A DNA stretch of 64,000 nucleotides, taken from the NCBI GenBank assembly GCA_011390785.1, contig JAABRR010000003.1, forward strand, positions 1 to 64,000. Reading direction: 5' to 3'. The notes below the pieces were generated by a model, which saw only the letters and a program-made list of their open reading frames with translations, made no database searches and had not been told where the DNA came from. Every line of letters starts with the position of its first letter. Position 1 is the first letter of the stretch. Shown one piece after another: positions 1 to 8,095 of the stretch. This DNA comes from Sphingobacteriia bacterium (lineage in GTDB: Bacteria > Bacteroidota > Bacteroidia > Bacteroidales > UBA7960). The position numbers and the translations under genes are program-made.

Positions 1-669
1 GTGCGCAAACACATTGAAAATGGCGTATATAAGGTGGGCGATCTGCTGCCTTCCGAAAATGAATTATGCCGCCTGCACGGACTTACCCGCCCTACGGTAA
101 GATTGGCGCTAATGGCACTGGTAAACGATGGATATATCCGCAAGCAACAGGGGAAAGGAAGTATCGTGGCCAACGTGCCCAAAGGGATCGGCATCCTTTC
201 GGTAATGGGGACATCTCATGCCCTTAAGAACAAAAACCTGAAAACTGCCATTATAGAAAAACCCGTTATTATCCCCTGGCCCGATAATTTTATGTTTGGT
301 CTTTCCGAGCTGGAACGGGAATCGGGTTGTCTTACTTTTAAGCGGCTCCGTTTGTTAGATGAGAAACCCATCTTTTATGATATCAGCTACATCCCCAATA
401 TTAACCTTCCGCGGTTTACCTCCCGTAACTTTGAGAACAAATCGCTGCTCGATATTATGCGCAAAGCCTACCAGGTAGAAGTGAAAGGGGGCGAGCAGAA
501 AATCAGTGCTCTTCATGCCGAAAGAGAGATTTGCAATTACCTGAAGCTCGATTGCAACCACCCCGTTTTGCACCTCGAACGTAAATTGGTAACCAACCGT
601 CCCGATCTCAATATCTATTCATCCATTTACTGCAATACCGAAGAGTATGCTATTTATGGTACGTTTTGA
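1..669 (+). CDS. GntR-family transcriptional regulator with UTRA domain (5' end outside window)
   Basis: This is a DNA-binding repressor or activator of the GntR/HutC subfamily. The N-terminal winged helix-turn-helix is visible in the first 55 residues (LPSENELCRLHGLTRPTV, then a wing with RKQQGKGSIV). Residues of roughly 80-220 form a UTRA-type effector domain (ERESGCLTFKRLRL, YDISYIPN), which usually binds a small sugar or amino-acid-like ligand. Family members normally carry 10-20 residues before this point (a YxQIxxxIRxxI helix), so the GTG at position 1 is probably an internal codon and the true start lies upstream of the window. The regulated operon is probably also upstream. No ligand can be assigned. 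Confidence 0.85.
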   Translation: MRKHIENGVYKVGDLLPSENELCRLHGLTRPTVRLALMALVNDGYIRKQQGKGSIVANVPKGIGILSVMGTSHALKNKNLKTAIIEKPVIIPWPDNFMFGLSELERESGCLTFKRLRLLDEKPIFYDISYIPNINLPRFTSRNFENKSLLDIMRKAYQVEVKGGEQKISALHAEREICNYLKLDCNHPVLHLERKLVTNRPDLNIYSSIYCNTEEYAIYGTF

Positions 670-792
670 TGAATCTTTTAAGCTGAAAGAAATGATTACT
701 TTAGGATGTTTCGTATATTTTATTTGTTTTCTGATAATTAATGAATTAAACGGATAGACGTTTGTAAAAACGTTAGTTTCTCAATAACGAAA

Positions 793-1110
793 ATGCTGAA
801 AAATAATTCATCCATAGATATAATAAAGAATACTATTCTGCAAATTGTTCCGAATAGTAGTATAGTTTTATTTGGTTCGCATGCCAGAAACGATAACGAT
901 CAACTTAGTGATTTTGATCTACTGGTTGTTAGTGATGAAGCATTTGACATACAAATGAAAAGATCATTCAGATCCCGGATTAGAAAAGAACTTGCAAAGT
1001 TTAAAATTCCAGTTGATGTAATCATTCAAAGTCAGGATGAAATAAATACTAAAAAAGAAATTCAGAGGCATATTGTAAGGGAAGCAATTAAAGAAGGATT
1101 TTTGATATGA
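793..1110 (+). CDS. MNT-type nucleotidyltransferase domain protein (antitoxin-like)
   Basis: A 105-residue minimal nucleotidyltransferase. The polymerase-beta-fold signature is complete: GSHARND followed by SDFDLLVV, giving the GS motif and the two metal-binding aspartates; a third acidic strand is likely at PVDVIIQ. In MNT/HEPN toxin-antitoxin pairs the MNT protein neutralises the HEPN ribonuclease by AMPylating a tyrosine. The stop codon overlaps an ATG by ATGA at 1107-1110, the usual coupling to a HEPN gene, but that partner is cut short here (see next entry). Family assignment is secure; a present-day antitoxin role is doubtful. Confidence 0.85.
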   Translation: MLKNNSSIDIIKNTILQIVPNSSIVLFGSHARNDNDQLSDFDLLVVSDEAFDIQMKRSFRSRIRKELAKFKIPVDVIIQSQDEINTKKEIQRHIVREAIKEGFLI

Positions 1111-1202
1111 ACAGGGAAACTATTGATTTTGTGAAGCAATGGCTATTGAAAGCTGGTAGAGTAACCCAAATGGTCGAATCAAAACTAAGGAGTTTGTTAT
1201 AA
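1107..1202 (+). pseudogene. Truncated HEPN-domain toxin remnant
   Basis: Starts with an ATG overlapping the MNT stop codon and encodes only 31 residues beginning MNRETIDFVKQWLLKA before TAA. HEPN proteins paired with MNT genes are usually 110-140 residues and begin with this kind of amphipathic helix. The rest of the helical bundle and the RX4-6H ribonuclease motif are absent, and the downstream bases up to 1257 carry no continuation in any frame that I can see. It is best read as a decayed toxin gene. Confidence 0.6.
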
Positions 1203-1257
1203 ACAAATATATAGGAGATGTTTGCATTAAAGTTAAATTGATGATAATGCGGCAATA

Positions 1258-1908
1258 TCACCAATCCAAACACTCCTCCGGCGCATATCCCAGATCTTTT
1301 GCAATCCAATCGGCTTTATGAAGCTTTTCCCCTGGGAAACTTGTCATCAGGGCAAGGCATTTGCAACCGGCTGTTTTCGCGGCTTCTACGCCCGATACAG
1401 CATCTTCTATTACCAGGCAGTTGTTTGGTTCCAAATCCAGTGCTTCAGCAGCCTTGAGAAATACGTCAGGATGTGGTTTTCTTTTTTCTACACTATTGCC
1501 GTGTATGATAGCACCAAACCATTCTGCCTGAAGACCAATTTCCTGTAAGTTTATCTTTACTTTTACTTCATCGGCACTGGAAGCAATGGCAAGCCTAAGA
1601 TTCTTCTGCCTGCATCTTTCGATGAAATCAAAAACTCCGTTTAGGGCTTGTAAATTGCCACTTACCAGTGTTTTGTAAATCTCATATGCTCTTGCTTTGT
1701 CTCTTTCAACATCAAACGGGAAGTTGTATTTTTCGGCAACACCACCCAGGTATTTATTCTCTCCCATTCCGGTAAAGGGTTTGAAATCAGACTCCTTTAC
1801 AGATAATCCTTTCTCTTTAAACATCTGAATCCCTGCCTGACAGATAAATAGTTCTGAATCAACAAGTACTCCATCCATGTCAAATAAAATACCCTGTAAC
1901 ATAAGCAT
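1258..1908 (-). CDS. HAD-superfamily hydrolase, beta-phosphoglucomutase/phosphatase-like
   Basis: A cytoplasmic phosphatase or phosphomutase of the HAD subfamily I. All four motifs are seen: FDMDGVLVDSE with the nucleophile aspartate at the N-terminus, the small-residue motif IASSA, the lysine in KRKPHPDVF, and the acidic motif IEDAVSGVEAA. The helical cap lies between motifs I and II. Length (216 residues) is normal for beta-phosphoglucomutase or phosphoglycolate-phosphatase-like enzymes. Two ATGs lie two codons apart (1908 and 1902) and either may be used. The substrate cannot be read from sequence. It ends convergently with the preceding remnant and stands alone as a transcription unit. 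Confidence 0.85.
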   Translation of the reverse strand: MLMLQGILFDMDGVLVDSELFICQAGIQMFKEKGLSVKESDFKPFTGMGENKYLGGVAEKYNFPFDVERDKARAYEIYKTLVSGNLQALNGVFDFIERCRQKNLRLAIASSADEVKVKINLQEIGLQAEWFGAIIHGNSVEKRKPHPDVFLKAAEALDLEPNNCLVIEDAVSGVEAAKTAGCKCLALMTSFPGEKLHKADWIAKDLGYAPEECLDW

Positions 1909-2132
1909 TGAATATTAAGTCATCTGTAATTTTTTTAGTTTGAATTATCCATTGTAGGATAAGACATCAGAATGTAAAATAATTTTGAAAGTTAGCAATA
2001 TCAATTCAATTTGCTGTATTTTAATTTTTGCATAAAAAACAGAAACTTGTTTCCAACAAAAGAATAATGGTGATGTTAATATTTTTGATCCATCAAAAGT
2101 AATTTCCAATAACCAATAAATATATTAAAGTT

Positions 2133-3038
2133 ATGAACGAAATCAAATTCAGATTTTTAGTTTTATCTATTGCCCTTGTCACATTATCGGCAACATCTTT
2201 TTCCTGTTCTCCAATCATAGCCGAAGGAGCTCAAATACAGCTTCTTGGCGAAGGCTTTGAATTCACCGAAGGCCCTGCTGCTGATAAAGATGGCAATGTT
2301 TATTTTACCGACCAGCCCAACAACAAAATACATAAATGGTGGGCCAAAACGGGAGAGATCACTGTATTTCATGCAGAAACGGGCCGTGCCAACGGCACCT
2401 ACATCGATCATGATGGCAATCTGCTTACCTGCTCCGATATGGATAATCAACTCTGGAGTATCGGAATGGATGGAACGCCAACGGTTTTGGTATCCGAATT
2501 TGGCGAAAAACGTTTGAATGGCCCCAACGACTTGTGGATAGCTCCTAATGGGAGTATCTATTTTACCGACCCCCTTTACAAACGCCCCTACTGGACGCGC
2601 AACCCTGAAATGCAGCAGGACGGCCAGCATGTTTACTATCTGAGTCCTGACCGCAAAAAGCTCGTAAGGGTAGATGAAAACCTGGTGCAACCCAACGGCA
2701 TAATCGGAACACCCGACGGGAAAAAGTTGTATGTGGCAGATATTGGTGACAAGAAAACCTATGTGTATGATATTAGGGAAGATGGGATGCTCACCAACCG
2801 GCAATTGTTTACCGAAATGGGATCAGACGGTATGACCATTGATAATCAGGGGAATATTTACCTTACCGGACGGGGGGTTACCGTCTTTAATCCACAGGGT
2901 GAAAAAATTGAGCAAATTGACGTAGATTCTGGCTGGACAGCCAACGTAACCTTTGGGGGAGAAAATAGGGATATGCTTTTTATTACCGCATCGAAAAAAG
3001 TTTTTGGACTGAAAATGAATGTGAAGGGGGTGAGATGA
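2133..3038 (+). CDS. SMP-30/gluconolactonase-like secreted beta-propeller
   Basis: A 301-residue SMP-30/LRE-like propeller. The N-terminus is a hydrophobic signal ending in a cysteine (SATSFSC), so it is probably a lipoprotein. Metal-site signatures of the family are visible: EGPAADKDGNVYFTD (glutamate), NGPNDLWIAPNGSIYFTDP, QPNGIIGTPDGK (asparagine) and SDGMTIDNQGNIY (aspartate). Such enzymes hydrolyse gluconolactone and related sugar lactones using Ca2+ or Zn2+. It converges with a GMC dehydrogenase/cytochrome cluster on the other strand, which fits a role in hydrolysing a lactone product in the periplasm. The exact sugar is inferred, not shown. Confidence 0.85.
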   Translation: MNEIKFRFLVLSIALVTLSATSFSCSPIIAEGAQIQLLGEGFEFTEGPAADKDGNVYFTDQPNNKIHKWWAKTGEITVFHAETGRANGTYIDHDGNLLTCSDMDNQLWSIGMDGTPTVLVSEFGEKRLNGPNDLWIAPNGSIYFTDPLYKRPYWTRNPEMQQDGQHVYYLSPDRKKLVRVDENLVQPNGIIGTPDGKKLYVADIGDKKTYVYDIREDGMLTNRQLFTEMGSDGMTIDNQGNIYLTGRGVTVFNPQGEKIEQIDVDSGWTANVTFGGENRDMLFITASKKVFGLKMNVKGVR

Positions 3039-3150
3039 AAGATGGGGCATTAATTGGATTCTAGATGTGTTACTGAACGAATTCAGTTTATTCCCATGGA
3101 GTTTATTAGTTTGGAAAACAGACAGAAAGCGTATGAGTGTTATTCCCTGA

Positions 3151-4185
3151 TCAATGGCAATCGTCACAACTTACAAAATGAATATTATGCTCACTTTGAG
3201 GATTGAAAAAGGTAGTATTCATGGTAGTGATATCCAAACCGCAATTGGATGTGGCCGGATGACAATTGACACATGAGTTGCGGGCATTGCCCGAATGTGC
3301 ATTGTGGCACGACATGCATGATAATCCTTCATGAACTCCATAGGGAGTCCGGTTATCTTCGCTACCAGCTTCCCTTCTGAAATTGGGAGCATGACACTGA
3401 ATACAAAGCCTTTGCAGGGGGTCATCACTTACATTTATTTTTTGCCCATTATGGAAAAAATCAACCCCAGGCAAAAAATCGGCGCGTAGGAATTGTTTAT
3501 CTGACCGCAGGTAGAGAGCTACTGCGGGAAAACGGGTGTCAAATACTACTGGTTCAGCATGATCATGATCAAGTCTTTGTGCAAATTGACCGTAGGGATC
3601 ATTCTCGGTATGGATCTGGTGGCACGTCATACAGGGTATTACCGGGCGTTGCGCCATTTGGTCATCTTTTAGTTTCCACGGACCGGAGGTAGAAACTGGT
3701 TCCACCAGGTCGTAAATAGTGCCATCGTAAAACATACCATGACAACGCAGGCAATCCCAGTAGGGTTGCTCCATCTGATTGTGAGATTCATCCAGGAAAA
3801 TGCGACCATAGGTAGTTGAATGACCTCCCGAGGCCCATTGACTGTATTCTGTTTGATGGCACCGGATGCATGCATCCATTATTGCAAGTATTTGCTCTTC
3901 GCTCATGCGAATGTCGGCACTGTGCTTATCTCCGGTAAAATGCATCAACACCATGTTTCCTTTCTCCTGCAGGCTGTGCAGTCCGTTACTTAGTGCAGTA
4001 CCATGGCATTCCACACATTTTATCTCACGATGTGCACTGGTTTGCCATGAATGAAATGATGGGTTTATCTCATGACAACTGGCACAGGTATGCTCTGGCT
4101 GAGCAGCATTCCAGGCCGAATAGCTGCCAAAAAACCCTACAAAGGCTATGATGAAGATGATGGCGATTATTCTGGAGCGTTTCAT
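3151..4185 (-). CDS. Nine-heme membrane-anchored cytochrome c (NapC/NrfH-like start)
   Basis: A 344-residue periplasmic electron carrier. Residues 5-24 are a single membrane anchor or uncleaved signal. Nine CXXCH heme-attachment motifs begin at residues 34, 57, 106, 145, 185, 261, 290, 305 and 340; the last one forms the extreme C-terminus, so the protein ends on the heme-ligand histidine. Extra histidines (SAHRE, GGHSTT, DHDHAE, SEHNIH) could serve as distal ligands. It lies 157 bp downstream of the GMC flavoprotein on the same strand and probably replaces the tri-heme subunit of classical gluconate 2-dehydrogenase. Passing electrons to or from quinone is the likely role; a specific reductase activity cannot be excluded. 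Confidence 0.9.
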   Translation of the reverse strand: MKRSRIIAIIFIIAFVGFFGSYSAWNAAQPEHTCASCHEINPSFHSWQTSAHREIKCVECHGTALSNGLHSLQEKGNMVLMHFTGDKHSADIRMSEEQILAIMDACIRCHQTEYSQWASGGHSTTYGRIFLDESHNQMEQPYWDCLRCHGMFYDGTIYDLVEPVSTSGPWKLKDDQMAQRPVIPCMTCHQIHTENDPYGQFAQRLDHDHAEPVVFDTRFPAVALYLRSDKQFLRADFLPGVDFFHNGQKINVSDDPLQRLCIQCHAPNFRREAGSEDNRTPYGVHEGLSCMSCHNAHSGNARNSCVNCHPATSNCGLDITTMNTTFFNPQSEHNIHFVSCDDCH

Positions 4186-4342
<157 letters not shown>

Positions 4343-5983
4343 CTACATCCTTTCCACAATATTCTTTCCTACCCAAAAACCCAGCGCATTGATGGTAAGA
4401 ACAGGATTAAAACCGCCACCTGTAACCATCAGGCTTCCGTCGGCGATGAAGAGATTGTCGATATCATGCACCCGGCCATATTTATCAGTAACAGAGGTTT
4501 TAGGGTCGTTGCCCATGCGTGTTGTACCACATTGGTGCTGAAAACCACCCACACTACCACGGCCACCTACTGACTGCCAGGTTTGAATGGCGCCAGCTTC
4601 TTTTAGGATTTCCTCAGCCCGGGCCGAAAGGTATTTGCAGTTTTCATGATCCAGTGGGTGGCGCTGCCCGGTAATGGCTGCAACGGGTATGCCCCAGAAG
4701 TCGCGCACGGTATCATCAACGGTTACACGGTTTTCGTACATGGGCATTTCCTGGATGGGGCCATGAAGTTCTGCCATTTTTTTGAAGTTTTTTGCCTGAA
4801 ATGCCTTATGTTCTTTTCCCCATCGGGCTGCGCCCGGTGGTCGGGTTTGTGAGAAAAGGTAAGGCATCCGGTTAAATTCGTTGGCCAACAATCCTCCGCC
4901 AATCATCCCCTCAACATGATGGTTAAAATCGCATAAACCAAAGGTTGCCCCCGGCCCGGTGTAGGTTTTTACTTCATAGTCAAATAGTCCGAAAGCCCCG
5001 GTGTAGGCATGCCCCTGGAAAAATCGGCCAACCAAATCGTAATTGTTACCCAGCCCATTGGGGAAAAGCCTGGTTTTGGAGTTGAGCAATAGCCGGGCAG
5101 TTTCTGATGCTGATCCAGCCACTACCACGAGATCGGCGGTTTGGGTTTGTTCGCGGTTGTTCTCATCAAAATATCTCACCCCTTTTACCTTGCCATTTTC
5201 ACTCGACAGGATTTCGGCTACCTGGCAATGGGTGCGAACTTCGCAGTTGCCCGTGGACATTGCAACCGGTATAACCGTATTTTGGGTTCCGTTTTTGGCA
5301 TCTACGGGGCATTGGTATCCCACGCAGGTGCGGTTGCGTATGCAGGCCGGACGGTTGAGATAAGGCACCGAGTTGCGTAGCATAGGAATAGGGAAGGGGT
5401 GGAGCCCCAGTCGTCGGGCTGCAGCCGAAAGCAGTTCACCGTCCACGTTTTGCTCAAAGGCAGGCATTGGGTATGGCTTTTTGCGCGGAGGAGCATATGG
5501 GTTTTCGGAATCATCACCTGCAACACCCAGCTCCCACTCGGCCTGCTGGTAAAAGGGTTCAAGTTCATTGTAGGATATGGGCCAGTCTTCCAGCGCTGCA
5601 CCCGGTACTTCGCCATAGGTGGAGCGCATTTTAAAATCTTCAGGCATAAACCGCCAGGCCATCGCCCCATAGCTTACCGTGCCCGAACCTACACAGGCTG
5701 CAATATGATGATGAATTGCTCCGGAGAGCGAGTTGGTAACCTGCCGGGTACCATCAGGGTGGATAAAAACACGCGGATTTTTTTCCGGGTCGGGGCCAAA
5801 AGCAGGCCGCAAAACCTGGGTGCGTTGCGAAATCAACTCATCGTTGATATACTCGTCGTAAACTGGCCAGCCACCCCGCTCTAACAGCACAACCGAAAAC
5901 CCGGCCCCTGCCAACTCTTTGGCAATGCAGCCACCACCGGCCCCTGCACCTATTATTATGGCTTTAACATGCTTGTTGCTCAT
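4343..5983 (-). CDS. GMC-family FAD oxidoreductase (gluconate 2-dehydrogenase large-subunit-like)
   Basis: A 546-residue flavoprotein oxidising a sugar or polyol hydroxyl. The dinucleotide-binding motif IIGAGAGGGCIAKELAGAG is at residues 10-28, with the E of LLERGG closing the Rossmann fold. The C-terminal GMC block is present: HQCGTTRMGNDP, the FIADGSLMVTGGGFNP segment with the conserved Asn, and NALGFWVGKNI. Several conserved cysteines (CIRNRTCVGYQC) match the GADH-type branch rather than fungal oxidases. It has no signal peptide and would be exported by partnership with the Tat-signal small subunit encoded just upstream, the usual arrangement for this complex. Substrate not determinable. 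Confidence 0.9.
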   Translation of the reverse strand: MSNKHVKAIIIGAGAGGGCIAKELAGAGFSVVLLERGGWPVYDEYINDELISQRTQVLRPAFGPDPEKNPRVFIHPDGTRQVTNSLSGAIHHHIAACVGSGTVSYGAMAWRFMPEDFKMRSTYGEVPGAALEDWPISYNELEPFYQQAEWELGVAGDDSENPYAPPRKKPYPMPAFEQNVDGELLSAAARRLGLHPFPIPMLRNSVPYLNRPACIRNRTCVGYQCPVDAKNGTQNTVIPVAMSTGNCEVRTHCQVAEILSSENGKVKGVRYFDENNREQTQTADLVVVAGSASETARLLLNSKTRLFPNGLGNNYDLVGRFFQGHAYTGAFGLFDYEVKTYTGPGATFGLCDFNHHVEGMIGGGLLANEFNRMPYLFSQTRPPGAARWGKEHKAFQAKNFKKMAELHGPIQEMPMYENRVTVDDTVRDFWGIPVAAITGQRHPLDHENCKYLSARAEEILKEAGAIQTWQSVGGRGSVGGFQHQCGTTRMGNDPKTSVTDKYGRVHDIDNLFIADGSLMVTGGGFNPVLTINALGFWVGKNIVERM

Positions 5984-5999
5984 TGTTTTCCGGGTGTTT

Positions 6000-6105
6000 T
6001 GATTATGTTAAAATGGGCTGGAAGTCCGAAGTCCGTAGTTTCGGCTCCAATCTTTAGACTCACAACTTTCTTTTATGGCTTTAAGCATTACTCATTTTTC
6101 ATTCC
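6000..6105. repeat. Spacer with AAGTCCG heptads
   Basis: Short intergenic region between the GMC gene and its small subunit. It contains AAGTCCGAAGTCCG at about 6022-6036, the reverse-complement style of the heptads at 4282-4323, followed by TTTCGGCTCC and an AT-rich CATT-repeat stretch near the small-subunit stop codon. Confidence 0.5.
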
Positions 6106-6660
6106 TCATTCATAAAGATTTCTCCCCACCACATAAGGGTAGTCGAGATTGATCATTTTGTAGCTAATGTAATTTTTATTTCCACCGTGGCGGGGTGGCC
6201 CATAAAAGCCTTGCATGGTATGTTGAATTATTGTTCTGAAAAATCCGGATGCTGAATTATCTTTCCAGTAACTGTCGGGAAGCTCATTCCCTTCCATTTT
6301 TTTGAGAAACAGCAATTGCTTGTCAGTTGGCAGCATGTCGAAATTGGCACTGAAAAGCTCCAGTGAAGATTCATTGATGGCAGTCAACCCTAAGCGATAC
6401 TTATCCTGTTCCCAGGTAAAAACTTCATAAAGTTGTTTGTCGATGTAATAGATAACACCCGCCTGGGTTGCACCTGGCCCGTTCTCATCTGCCGGAATGA
6501 TCTGTTCGCATATGGCAGTAAGCAAAAGTGCTTCATCAGCCGTAAAAAACAGGAATGGAGTGTAATTCCTTAGGCATGACGGGAGCATAATAGCTCCGCC
6601 GAATGCCATGATGCTGGCTTTAAGAAATTCCCTGCGATCCTGGATTATCTGATGCGACAT
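6106..6660 (-). CDS. Gluconate 2-dehydrogenase subunit 3 family protein (Tat signal)
   Basis: Small partner of the GMC flavoprotein. The start chosen at 6660 gives MSHQIIQDRREFLKAS, putting a twin-arginine motif (RREFLK, residues 9-14) before a hydrophobic stretch and a lipobox-like MLPSC. An in-frame ATG 13 codons upstream (6699) would place the signal too far in. The body has the family pattern FTADEALLLTAICEQIIPADENGPGA and the C-terminal QGFYGPPRHGGNKN. Length (184 residues) is normal. Family members carry the folded flavoprotein across the inner membrane by Tat and stabilise it. The GMC gene lies 122 bp downstream on the same strand. Confidence 0.88.
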   Translation of the reverse strand: MSHQIIQDRREFLKASIMAFGGAIMLPSCLRNYTPFLFFTADEALLLTAICEQIIPADENGPGATQAGVIYYIDKQLYEVFTWEQDKYRLGLTAINESSLELFSANFDMLPTDKQLLFLKKMEGNELPDSYWKDNSASGFFRTIIQHTMQGFYGPPRHGGNKNYISYKMINLDYPYVVGRNLYE

Positions 6661-6759
6661 TTTTCGGGTGGAATTGATGGAAAAACGATTTCGCAGCAAA
6701 GTTAATGATTGTTAATTGACGGCAAAGGGTTTTATTGAAAATTTTGCAGGGTTACTTTT

Positions 6760-6859
6760 GATGATTTATGGTTGATGGGTTTGAGTGTTGATAGGTTTTT
6801 AATAGCCCAAAGCCCAAAGCTCAAAACTTCCGATTTCCGACATCGGGCTCCCGACTTCC
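6760..6859. repeat. Spacer with AGCCCAA / TTCCGAC short repeats
   Basis: Third short-repeat spacer in the minus-strand cluster. AGCCCAAAGCCCAAAGCTCAA is followed by ACTTCCGATTTCCGACATCGGGCTCCCGACTTCCC across 6807-6858, again built of seven-base words. It lies directly beyond the stop codon of the formylglycine-generating-enzyme-like gene. Confidence 0.55.
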
Positions 6860-8005
6860 CTATACGTCCTTTACCAATCTAAAACCCAAATGCAACATTC
6901 CTGAATCGGGCGATGATTTCATACGGGCGGATGCGCGGTAGCCGGCACAATAGGAATCGTTGCAGAGAAATGAACCGCCACGGATCGTTTTCTTGGGAAT
7001 GCCAGGCTCCATGGGATCGTGAGAGCTTTCGGGGCCGGTGGGATTTGCGATATTCTGTTGTTGTGCCAGCATTTTGTAATAATCGTGATGATACCAATCG
7101 GCGGTCCATTCCCACACATTACCGGCCATATCGAACAATCCAAAACCGTTGGCTGGAAAGGCTTTTACAGGTGCAACCCCTTCGTAAGCATCATCCACAT
7201 CATCGTAATAAGGGAACTCCCCCTGCCAGTAGTTGGCTCTTTCGGGTGTTACGAGCTCATTTCCCCAGGGGTAGATAAATTCGTTATTGCCACCACGAGC
7301 TGCATATTCCCATTCGGCTTCGGTGGGCAGTCGCTTACCGGCCCAATCAGCGTAAGCATTGGCGTCGAACCACGAAACATGAACTACCGGCAGATTGTCT
7401 AACCCATCAATGGTGCTGTTCGGCCCTAAGGGATGGCGCCAGTTGGCTCCCGGAACCCACTCCCACCAGCTTTGATAATTTTGAATGTTTACACGTTGGC
7501 TGGGTGAGTGAAAAACAAGCGATGCAGGGACCATCAAAGAATCTGCTGGTTTGGGTGTGCCCGGAGGTAGTTGCTTTTTCATCTCTTCCCAGTCAGGGGC
7601 TACTTCGGCAGTAGTAACATATCCGGTTGCTTTCACAAATTCACGGAATTGGGCATTGGTAACAGGGTGTATATCCATGTAAAAACTGTTCACTGTTACC
7701 TCGTTGGTTGGAAATTCATCTTGCCGGGCAAACTGCGTTTCGCGGGCGCCCTGGGTAAAGGTACCACCCGGAATCAGAACCATGGTGCCATGCTCATCAA
7801 CAGACTTTGGCATTGAGTCGGTACCGGCAAGGTTTTCGGCTCCAAACCGACTGCCCGTTGCAGGCATGCAGCAAGATGCGGAATCTACTTTACTCTCTGT
7901 TTGTGATGTTTGATTTTCAGCGTTATTGCATCCGGAAAGAATTACACCGGTTAAGAGTATCAAAATTATAGAGAGTATTTTAAAGGATGTTGATTTTTTT
8001 TGCAT
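6860..8005 (-). CDS. Formylglycine-generating enzyme (FGE)-like lipoprotein
   Basis: A 381-residue SUMF1/FGE-fold protein. The signal peptide ends at a lipobox (VILSGC, Cys26). The core begins MVLIPGGTFTQGARE, includes RLPTEAEWEYAARGG and NVWEWTADWY, and ends RGGSFLCNDSYCAGYR then SPDSGMLHLGFRL. The cysteine pair Cys348/Cys353 with its spacing and surroundings matches the catalytic, copper-binding pair of true O2-dependent FGE, unlike most Bacteroidota SUMF1 paralogues, which lack it. A CC pair at residues 45-46 (ASCCMPATG) is also typical of bacterial FGEs. It would convert the cysteine of a CXPXR sulfatase to formylglycine. Being a lipoprotein, it would act outside the cytoplasm. Confidence 0.85.
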   Translation of the reverse strand: MQKKSTSFKILSIILILLTGVILSGCNNAENQTSQTESKVDSASCCMPATGSRFGAENLAGTDSMPKSVDEHGTMVLIPGGTFTQGARETQFARQDEFPTNEVTVNSFYMDIHPVTNAQFREFVKATGYVTTAEVAPDWEEMKKQLPPGTPKPADSLMVPASLVFHSPSQRVNIQNYQSWWEWVPGANWRHPLGPNSTIDGLDNLPVVHVSWFDANAYADWAGKRLPTEAEWEYAARGGNNEFIYPWGNELVTPERANYWQGEFPYYDDVDDAYEGVAPVKAFPANGFGLFDMAGNVWEWTADWYHHDYYKMLAQQQNIANPTGPESSHDPMEPGIPKKTIRGGSFLCNDSYCAGYRASARMKSSPDSGMLHLGFRLVKDV

Positions 8006-8095
8006 GATTCGATTTCTAAATTGGAAAGTGGATGTTTTGCCGAATGGCTCATTGAATAAAGTTACTAAACTATGCTTTCTTAACCAATTTCTTTA

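Noticed and set aside
2184-2804. A 206-codon open frame on the minus strand under the SMP-30 gene
   Set aside because: It lies wholly inside a clear SMP-30 propeller on the other strand and its translation shows no family pattern; a shadow frame.
6913-7402. Overlapping plus-strand frames under the FGE-like gene
   Set aside because: The minus-strand FGE frame has all catalytic motifs; the plus-strand products are arginine-rich shadows.
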